Origin: an uncultured Ruminococcus sp.
Lineage (GTDB): Bacteria; Bacillota; Clostridia; Oscillospirales; Ruminococcaceae
DNA: 7,048 nt
NCBI GenBank assembly: GCA_937901485.1
Contig: CALGTT010000092.1
Span: 1 to 7,048, forward strand
Direction: 5' to 3'
Positions 1-3,897 of the stretch are shown piece after piece. The translations under genes were made by a program, and so were the position numbers. The notes under the pieces were generated by a model that saw only the letters and a program-made list of their open reading frames with translations, made no database searches and was not told where the DNA came from. Each line of letters starts with the position of its first letter. Position 1 is the first letter of the stretch.

Positions 1-404
1 ATTGCCAGCTCGAAACGAACCTGATCATTGCCCTTGCCGGTGCAGCCGTGGCAGATCGCATCTGCGCCCTCAGCCAGAGCGATTTCAGCGATTCCCTTCG
101 CGATGATCGGACGAGCGAAAGAAGTACCGAGCATATAGCGGTTCTCATAGATCGCGCCTGCCTGTACTGTCGGGAATACATAATCTGTGATGAATTCCTC
201 TGTCAGGTGCTCGATGTACAGCTTGGATGCGCCGGTCTTGATCGCCTTTTCTTCCAGACCGTCAAGCTCCGTGCCCTGACCTACGTCACCGGAAACTGCG
301 ATGACCTCACAGTTGTTATAGTTCTCCTTCAGCCACGGAATGATAATGGATGTATCCAGACCGCCGGAGTATGCAAGTACTACCTTTTTGATTTCTTTTG
401 CCAT
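1..404 (-). CDS. argG: Argininosuccinate synthase, N-terminal part (cut by window edge)
   Basis: Cytoplasmic enzyme of arginine biosynthesis that joins citrulline and aspartate using ATP to make argininosuccinate. About 134 codons are present; the rest lies left of the window. The protein opens MAKEIKKVVLAYSGGLDTS, the ATP-pyrophosphatase P-loop (SGGLDTS) found at this place in ArgG. It continues with ALAEGADAICHGCTGKGNDQ and VRFE, the family signature; many relatives have HGAT where this has HGCT. The ATG at 402-404 is preceded by CAGGAGG on the minus strand (414-420) at a normal distance, which fixes the start. A perfect-consensus promoter and ARG-box-like palindromes lie just upstream, which supports arginine-responsive control. 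It is divergent from spo0A. Family assignment is very secure from motifs alone. Whether argH follows, as is common, cannot be seen. Confidence 0.96.
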   Translation of the reverse strand, partial: MAKEIKKVVLAYSGGLDTSIIIPWLKENYNNCEVIAVSGDVGQGTELDGLEEKAIKTGASKLYIEHLTEEFITDYVFPTVQAGAIYENRYMLGTSFARPIIAKGIAEIALAEGADAICHGCTGKGNDQVRFELA

Positions 405-444
405 GGAAATGTACCTCCTGAAAAATAATTATGAAAACAATTAT

Positions 445-474
445 ATTATACACCATCCGATATGGAATTGTCAA
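445..474 (-). promoter_or_regulatory. Sigma-A promoter of argG, perfect consensus
   Basis: On the minus strand TTGACA (474-469) and TATAAT (450-445) are separated by 18 bases. Both hexamers match the consensus exactly. Transcription would start near 438, giving a leader of about 35 bases before the argG ATG that contains the AGGAGG site. Such a strong core promoter needs a repressor to be useful, consistent with the palindromes upstream. Confidence 0.85.
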
Positions 475-481
475 GGGCTTT

Positions 482-495
482 TGCATAATTATGCA
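482..495. promoter_or_regulatory. ARG-box-like operator (box 1)
   Basis: TGCATAATTATGCA is a perfect 14-base palindrome lying 7 bases upstream of the argG -35 hexamer. It has the architecture of the ARG box bound by ArgR/AhrC (TGnAT, four A/T bases, ATnCA), with C/G at the one position where the Escherichia coli consensus has A/T. Position in front of an arginine-biosynthesis gene makes ArgR the natural candidate. Its centre is near -50, so repression would need partner sites or looping; a degenerate copy with 10 of 14 matches lies at 422-435 near +10. Confidence 0.62.
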
Positions 496-523
496 GGTTT
501 CTTTTGAATTTTTCTGGAAAATA

Positions 524-557
524 TGCATTTATGCATGTATATACTGTATTTTATGCA
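524..557. promoter_or_regulatory. Pair of ARG-box-like half-site palindromes (boxes 2 and 3)
   Basis: Two further TGnAT...ATGCA elements follow box 1: TGCATTTATGCA at 524-535 and TGTATTTTATGCA at 545-557. Their inner spacers are 2 and 3 bases rather than the canonical 4, so each is imperfect as an ARG box. Their centres are about 21.5 bases apart, close to the spacing of classical tandem ARG boxes, and box 2 is about 41 bases from box 1. All therefore lie near the same DNA face. They may be ArgR auxiliary sites; an unrelated regulator with an ATGCAT core is the alternative. Confidence 0.45.
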
Positions 558-630
558 TTCTTTAACACCGGCAGCCGGAATACAGCAGCAGGCATATCAC
601 AAGGAAGCGTTTCATGGGTTTGATCAGAGA

Positions 631-642
631 TCTGTTTCAACA
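631..642. promoter_or_regulatory. Degenerate 0A-box-like site upstream of spo0A
   Basis: TCTGTTTCAACA matches the site at 692-703 (TCTGTTTCGACA) at 11 of 12 positions. Its TTCAACA core differs from the inverted 0A box TTCGACA at one base. Alone it would be weak evidence; its value comes from being a near-repeat of the perfect site 61 bases downstream. Confidence 0.3.
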
Positions 643-696
643 CACTTTGTTCAGTTTGACCATAGATGGAAATCACACGCAAATGCGCAGTTCTGT

Positions 697-703
697 TTCG
701 ACA
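697..703 (-). promoter_or_regulatory. 0A box (Spo0A-binding site), perfect core
   Basis: TTCGACA on the plus strand is TGTCGAA on the minus strand, the exact 7-base core of the Spo0A recognition sequence. It sits four bases upstream of a TTGACA hexamer (708-713), about 190 bases before spo0A. Spo0A commonly activates sigma-A promoters from sites next to or overlapping the -35, and the Bacillus subtilis spo0A promoter region also carries several 0A boxes. A 7-base match can occur by chance, so function is inference from position and the neighbouring related sites. Confidence 0.5.
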
Positions 704-707
704 TGCC

Positions 708-736
708 TTGACATTTCCAGCGGTTTTTTTCAAAAT
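708..736 (+). promoter_or_regulatory. Candidate spo0A promoter with consensus -35
   Basis: TTGACA (708-713) and CAAAAT (731-736, 4 of 6 matches to TATAAT) are separated by 17 bases. A start near 743 would leave a leader of about 145 bases before spo0A. The weak -10 beside a 0A box fits a promoter that needs activation. A closer promoter around the TATGAT at 844-849 or CATAAT at 852-857 is possible but has no properly spaced -35. No convincing sigma-H promoter was seen. Confidence 0.4.
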
Positions 737-747
737 TACATGGAAAC

Positions 748-757
748 TTTTCGAAAA
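748..757. promoter_or_regulatory. Palindromic 0A-like site near the candidate spo0A start
   Basis: TTTTCGAAAA is a perfect 10-base palindrome. Each strand reads TTTCGAA, one mismatch from the 0A core TGTCGAA. It lies just after the predicted transcription start of the candidate promoter at 708-736, where binding would repress. The role is inference, and A/T-rich palindromes of this length are not rare. Confidence 0.28.
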
Positions 758-887
758 ATCAACACGGCTTCTTCCTTCTTCGTCATATTTATTTATAAAA
801 TCTGATAAAAACAGCATTTTTCCTATTGCAATCTGTCCGGAATTATGATAACATAATAGTTGTAGAGCGAAGGAGGCAACCTAAAAA

Positions 888-1649
888 ATGAAAGAGATGA
901 AGAAAATTTTAATTGGTGACGATACGGCGGACTTCGGCATCACGACAGCAAATGCTCTGCGCGGTTACGGTCTTTACGCCATCACAAGGCGCAAGGACGG
1001 GAATGTACTTATGAAAGCGATCCTGGAGGAAAAGCCGGATGTTGTGATCGTGGACAGTACGATGCCGCACATGGATGCGATCGAGCTGATCAAGCGCACC
1101 AAGGCGGAAGCATCGGTATTTCCTGCGTTCATTGTCACCTCCAGCTATGACAATCCCTTTGTAGAGCGTCAGATCATGGAGCTTGGCGCGGCTTATTTCA
1201 TGCTCAAGCCGTTTGAGATCCCGGCACTTGCCGAGCGCATTCTCTCGCTGACAAACCAGAAGCAGTCCGGCAGCAGCCAGCAGGATCTGGAGATCACGGT
1301 CACAGATGTGATCCATCAGCTCGGTGTACCGGCGCACATCAAGGGGTATCATTATCTGCGTGCGGCAATTCTGGCATCCATTGATAATCCGGAGCTGCTT
1401 GAGAGCATCACCAAAATGCTGTATCCGACCGTTGCGCAGAAATTCAACACCACCTCTTCCCGCGTAGAGCGTGCCATTCGCCACGCAATTGAGATCGCAT
1501 GGGACAGGGGCGATCTGGATATCCTGAATGCGTTTTTCGGCTACACGGTCAACACCTGCAAGGGCAAACCCACGAATTCTGAATTCATCGCACTCGTGAC
1601 CGACAAGCTTCGCTTACAGCAGAAATCCACACTTGTCCACTCAAAATAA
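888..1649 (+). CDS. spo0A: Sporulation master response regulator Spo0A
   Basis: DNA-binding response regulator that, when phosphorylated, starts sporulation and other stationary-phase programmes. The 253-residue protein has a receiver domain at about 5-122 and a Spo0A C-terminal domain at about 133-248. Receiver residues are intact: acidic pair D11/D12, phospho-acceptor D56 in DVVIVDSTMPH, T84, and K107 in FMLKPFE. The C-terminal domain shows GVPAHIKGY (146-154), the recognition helix in FNTTSSRVERAIRHAIE (186-202), and KPTNSEFIA (227-235), all near-identical to Bacillus Spo0A. The first helix and following strand (about 13-36) diverge strongly from Bacillus, and the linker is short. AGGAGG at 871-876 lies 11 bases before the ATG at 888; the in-frame ATG at 897 would be 20 bases away, so 888 is preferred. 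Spo0A often follows spoIVB, but here it stands alone, divergent from argG, with upstream 0A-like sites suggesting autoregulation. Confidence 0.95.
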   Translation: MKEMKKILIGDDTADFGITTANALRGYGLYAITRRKDGNVLMKAILEEKPDVVIVDSTMPHMDAIELIKRTKAEASVFPAFIVTSSYDNPFVERQIMELGAAYFMLKPFEIPALAERILSLTNQKQSGSSQQDLEITVTDVIHQLGVPAHIKGYHYLRAAILASIDNPELLESITKMLYPTVAQKFNTTSSRVERAIRHAIEIAWDRGDLDILNAFFGYTVNTCKGKPTNSEFIALVTDKLRLQQKSTLVHSK

Positions 1650-1669
1650 ACCTCCTCCGACAGCGGCTG

Positions 1670-1718
1670 ACCTGTACGAAAGTGTATTCTGTGAAATGCA
1701 TTTTCGTACAGGTTTTTT
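1670..1718 (+). terminator. Rho-independent terminator of spo0A
   Basis: A continuous hairpin starts 21 bases after the spo0A stop. ACCTGTACGAAA (1670-1681) pairs with TTTCGTACAGGT (1702-1713). The stem extends inward through a G-T wobble and TGTATT (1683-1688) with AATGCA (1695-1700) to a six-base loop. A T6 run (1713-1718) follows on the plus strand. About 19 pairs with a U-tract is a strong intrinsic terminator. Confidence 0.92.
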
Positions 1719-1725
1719 CTGCAAT

Positions 1726-1762
1726 AAATGGCATCACCCCCAAAACAAGGGTGATGCCATTT
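1726..1762. terminator. Second hairpin between convergent genes, probably bidirectional terminator
   Basis: AAATGGCATCACCC (1726-1739) pairs perfectly over 14 bases with GGGTGATGCCATTT (1749-1762) around a nine-base loop. It begins just past the stop of the minus-strand sdpI-like gene, so it should end that operon. Its downstream tract on the minus strand (TTTATTGC) is weak; on the plus strand TTTGTTTT follows, so it could also back up the spo0A terminator. Confidence 0.75.
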
Positions 1763-1765
1763 GTT

Positions 1766-2434
1766 TTAATCATTCCGATGCTGATACGCATAAACGGAAG
1801 TAATCACAAAAACTGCCATCAGAATGACCATGAAGATGATCAGCAGCCATTCCGGCGAGAGTCCGGCGATCATTGCAATCACGTCAATGAGAACCATCAG
1901 GAATCCGGCAATGACGAATACCTTACCGCCGAACCGATGCGTCAGCTTCCAGCACTGTTCGTTATTGAGTGTCCATGAGATCTTGATACCGAGGGTATTG
2001 TTCGGTGTGATGGTCGGGAAATAGTTGCCCATGGCGATCAGCAACAGCCCATATGCGAGAGTCAGCAGGTAGCCGATATGCGGCATATGCTCCATTTTTG
2101 CGCCGATCACTGCTTCGACCTGCATCGTCCAGAGCAGAAACCAGTTCACGCAGATGAAAAATATTGTGAGAATCAGCATGGTGATCTGGAGGGGCTTGCG
2201 GTTCGGATAATCCTTTTTGCGAAGCTTCAGTTCCAGCAGAATGCCGATCGAAACCAGCAGCGGCAGGAATGCCGGTATCAGCATGATCCATTTTGAACCG
2301 ATGGCATCCACCTGCCAATTCACATCGAAATGCGTCGGTACGGTATCCGGCAGTGTGGGAATGTAAATGAGCGATGCAATCAGATTGAGGATGGATAATG
2401 CAAAGCTGATGATCATAGGTTTATTCTTCTTCAT
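1766..2434 (-). CDS. sdpI: SdpI-family integral membrane immunity protein
   Basis: Predicted membrane protein of 222 residues, close to the length of Bacillus subtilis SdpI, which protects cells from the SDP peptide toxin and also holds the repressor SdpR at the membrane when toxin is present. About six hydrophobic segments are visible near 8-26, 49-67, 84-103, 119-138, 171-190 and 195-214. The N-terminal half carries the DUF1648 signature LPDTVPTHFDVNWQVD (28-43). The SdpI signature runs through NYFPTITPNNTLGIKISWTL (137-156) and then NNEQCWKLTHRFGG (157-170). The ATG at 2432-2434 has AGGAGG six bases upstream, and the gene overlaps the end of the ArsR-type gene by 14 bases, so the two are translationally coupled. 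No sdpC-like toxin or sdpA/sdpB gene is in the window. The family call is strong; the peptide it guards against is unknown, and other SdpI-family members may have different roles. Confidence 0.85.
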   Translation of the reverse strand: MKKNKPMIISFALSILNLIASLIYIPTLPDTVPTHFDVNWQVDAIGSKWIMLIPAFLPLLVSIGILLELKLRKKDYPNRKPLQITMLILTIFFICVNWFLLWTMQVEAVIGAKMEHMPHIGYLLTLAYGLLLIAMGNYFPTITPNNTLGIKISWTLNNEQCWKLTHRFGGKVFVIAGFLMVLIDVIAMIAGLSPEWLLIIFMVILMAVFVITSVYAYQHRND

Positions 2435-2702
2435 GATGTTCCTCCTGTGCCCCGAACATGCCCATCATGGATTTCAGAAATTCCTGAAAAACCGTGGTGT
2501 TCAGGCTGTAGATGATTTTCTGTGCCTGCCGCTGTGTGCGGACAAGCTCTGCTTCTTTGAGTATTTTCAGATGATGCGAAATTGTTGCTCCCGAAAAATC
2601 GAAATGCTCTCCGATCTCTCCGGCGGTCATGTCCTGCTTTTGCAGGAGCGTGAGGATCTCACGCCTTGTCGCATCCGCCAGTGCCCCCCAGACATCACTC
2701 AT
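2421..2702 (-). CDS. sdpR: ArsR/SmtB-family repressor, SdpR type
   Basis: Small winged-helix repressor of 93 residues, about the length of Bacillus SdpR. It opens MSDVWGALADATRREILTLL, the typical ArsR start. The helix-turn-helix spans about 27-50 (AGEIGEHF, then ATISHHLKILKEAELV), and the wing leads to IIYSLNTTVFQEF (63-75), closely similar to the SdpR C-terminus. No ArsR-type metal-binding Cys motif is present, so a metal ligand is unlikely. The tail EEHHEEE is strongly charged. A GTG at 2711 is in frame, but the ATG at 2702 is preferred because GGGGTG (2714-2709) sits at ribosome-binding distance and the start overlaps the upstream stop as ATGAGTGA. By analogy with sdpRI it should repress its own operon and be titrated by the SdpI-like protein; twin palindromes flank the operon promoter. 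The ArsR call is firm, the SdpR role is inferred from sequence and neighbour. Confidence 0.85.
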   Translation of the reverse strand: MSDVWGALADATRREILTLLQKQDMTAGEIGEHFDFSGATISHHLKILKEAELVRTQRQAQKIIYSLNTTVFQEFLKSMMGMFGAQEEHHEEE

Positions 2703-3537
2703 ACAATGCACCCCATTTCTTCCGGAGTTTCAGAATGCCGAAGATGCATCCGACCGCAACGATTGTTAAAAAGCCTTCCGCAATCACATATACCATATTC
2801 ATGCTGATGACTTCGCCCAGATACGGTTTTGCAAGTCCATCCACGATGATTGCTACGCTGTCCACAAGCGTATGAATCGCAAGGCAGATAAAAATGCCGA
2901 TTAGAGGACGTTTTTTTGCCACGAAATAGCATACCAGCATACTCAGGAACAGGTGCAGGATCACCGTCATGGCACGCTCCCAGATGCCTAAAAGATACAG
3001 CGGTGCGGCGGTGTTGATGAGACTATCCTTGAGCGCATCAAACTGTGCCATATCCACGCCAGCCTGTGCGGCGGCTTGCTGCATCAGTGTATCGAATGTG
3101 CCGGTGTTGATCATTACAGCGTACAGAATATTGTTGATGTATTGAAGCCCGACCACGACCACGGCTTCAATCATGCCATGCGCCAGACCTGCCGCCATTG
3201 CTTTATGCAGGGTGATGCCTTTTTTATCGAGGATCTTGGCGGTCGTGAATCTTCCGGCAAGCTCGAACAGTCCGGCGGTTGCCGCAATCAAAATGCCATA
3301 GATCAGATAGTGATTTTCCGCAAATGCCATGTATCCCTCGTTCATGGAAAGGGCGTTCAGAATCGGAATGCGGATGAGCATCTGCGGTACGAAAAAACCA
3401 GCCGCCCCAATCAGTGCTGCGATCCAGACCTTTTCCGCTTTATGCCGGATGCAGTACCAGATCATGATGGCGATGGGGACGATTGTTGTTACCAGAAGTG
3501 CAATGCACATGCAGATGATGGATAATGTACTTACCAT
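2695..3537 (-). CDS. yhfC: YhfC-family intramembrane metalloprotease (predicted)
   Basis: Polytopic membrane protein of 280 residues with about seven or eight hydrophobic segments, resembling the YhfC family of putative membrane peptidases, related in motif layout to CPBP/Abi proteases. Candidate active-site elements are in or beside membrane segments: E92 and R96 in FELAGR (motif ExxxR), H120 and E124 in GLAHGMIEA, E187/R188 with H195 in WERAMTVILHLFLS, and H222/D226 in AIHTLVDS. A polar, Ala/Gln-rich stretch at about 145-175 probably lies outside the membrane. The ATG at 3535-3537 has AGGAGG eight bases upstream (3551-3546). It is the first gene of the operon, and its stop overlaps the sdpR-like start by eight bases. 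CPBP-type proteases occur in bacteriocin self-immunity loci, so a role in peptide defence is plausible here, but the substrate is unknown. The family call rests on motif recognition without a search. Confidence 0.75.
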   Translation of the reverse strand: MVSTLSIICMCIALLVTTIVPIAIMIWYCIRHKAEKVWIAALIGAAGFFVPQMLIRIPILNALSMNEGYMAFAENHYLIYGILIAATAGLFELAGRFTTAKILDKKGITLHKAMAAGLAHGMIEAVVVVGLQYINNILYAVMINTGTFDTLMQQAAAQAGVDMAQFDALKDSLINTAAPLYLLGIWERAMTVILHLFLSMLVCYFVAKKRPLIGIFICLAIHTLVDSVAIIVDGLAKPYLGEVISMNMVYVIAEGFLTIVAVGCIFGILKLRKKWGALYE

Positions 3538-3582
3538 AAGTAAAACCTCCTGTTCCGGTCAGTTCGGTCGTGTACCGGATGT

Positions 3583-3604
3583 TATTTAGATTTCTGTCTA
3601 AATA
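3583..3604. promoter_or_regulatory. Operator O1 of the yhfC-sdpR-sdpI operon
   Basis: TATTTAGA (3583-3590) and TCTAAATA (3597-3604) form an inverted repeat with a six-base spacer. On the minus strand it lies just downstream of the -10 hexamer and covers the predicted start of transcription near 3599. Bound repressor here would block initiation. The SdpR-like product of the same operon is the obvious candidate ligand. Confidence 0.75.
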
Positions 3605-3605
3605 C

Positions 3606-3634
3606 AGTATAGCACAAAAGCATAGGTTTGTCAA
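3606..3634 (-). promoter_or_regulatory. Sigma-A promoter of the yhfC-sdpR-sdpI operon
   Basis: On the minus strand TTGACA (3634-3629) and TATACT (3611-3606) are separated by 17 bases: a perfect -35 and a 5-of-6 -10. Transcription would begin near 3599, about 62 bases before the yhfC-like ATG. Operators O1 and O2 flank it on both sides. Confidence 0.85.
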
Positions 3635-3636
3635 TG

Positions 3637-3662
3637 GTTATTTAGAAATTTATCTAAATAAC
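3637..3662. promoter_or_regulatory. Operator O2 of the yhfC-sdpR-sdpI operon
   Basis: GTTATTTAGA (3637-3646) and TCTAAATAAC (3653-3662) are a perfect 10-base inverted repeat with a six-base spacer. It repeats O1 in sequence and spacer length and ends two bases upstream of the -35. The O1 and O2 centres are 56 bases apart. The same motif on both sides of one promoter is strong internal evidence of a real operator pair. Confidence 0.8.
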
Positions 3663-3747
3663 TTTATCAGGATGTGCTGACACGAAAGCCATTTCACATA
3701 AAATGAATCTGCAGACTGCGATTCTTTGCAGAAACACCCTTTTTAAT

Positions 3748-3786
3748 GGGAAATTATAAAAAAACTGTGAACTTCCCTATAATTTC
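3748..3786. repeat. Overlapping inverted repeats upstream of the c-di-GMP gene
   Basis: GAAATTATA (3750-3758) is the reverse complement of TATAATTTC (3778-3786). A second, mutually exclusive pairing is GGGAA (3748-3752) with TTCCC (3773-3777). It may be a regulator site. TATAAT at 3778-3783 is also a perfect -10, but the appropriately spaced TTATAA (3754-3759) is a poor -35. No riboswitch is recognised. Confidence 0.3.
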
Positions 3787-3797
3787 TAAAAATCCGC

Positions 3798-3826
3798 TTG
3801 TAATTCTGTGCATTATGTGATAAAAT
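3798..3826 (+). promoter_or_regulatory. Candidate extended -10 promoter for the GGDEF/EAL gene
   Basis: TTGTAA (3798-3803) and TAAAAT (3821-3826) are 17 bases apart, and TG at 3818-3819 one base before the -10 makes it an extended -10 promoter. Transcription would start near 3833, leaving a leader of about 65 bases. That is too short for a typical c-di-GMP riboswitch. A TATGAT at 3837-3842 lacks a matching -35. Confidence 0.5.
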
Positions 3827-3897
3827 ATAAGTGTGTTATGATATTTGTGTTACCATATTGAAGGAGTCAGACTTGTTGAAGGTAAGGAGTGAAACAT

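Noticed and set aside
48..428. Plus-strand open frame of 126 codons opposite argG
   Set aside because: It is antisense to the clearly recognisable argG frame and has no ribosome-binding site or recognisable product.
551..817. Minus-strand 88-codon open frame between argG and spo0A
   Set aside because: No ribosome-binding site, no recognisable domain, and it runs through the candidate 0A boxes and promoter.
909..1484. Minus-strand open frame of 191 codons inside spo0A
   Set aside because: Shadow of spo0A; composition reflects the reverse complement of conserved Spo0A codons and no family motif is present.
2709..2711. GTG as start of the SdpR-like protein
   Set aside because: It falls within the GGGGTG ribosome-binding site for the ATG at 2702, and the conserved ArsR N-terminus begins after the ATG.
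3889..3891. GTG as start of the GGDEF/EAL protein
   Set aside because: It overlaps the AAGGAG ribosome-binding site; the ATG at 3898 lies eight bases after that site and is the better start.
3660..3897. Possible c-di-GMP riboswitch upstream of the EAL gene
   Set aside because: No GEMM-type core motif was seen, and the predicted leader is only about 65 bases.
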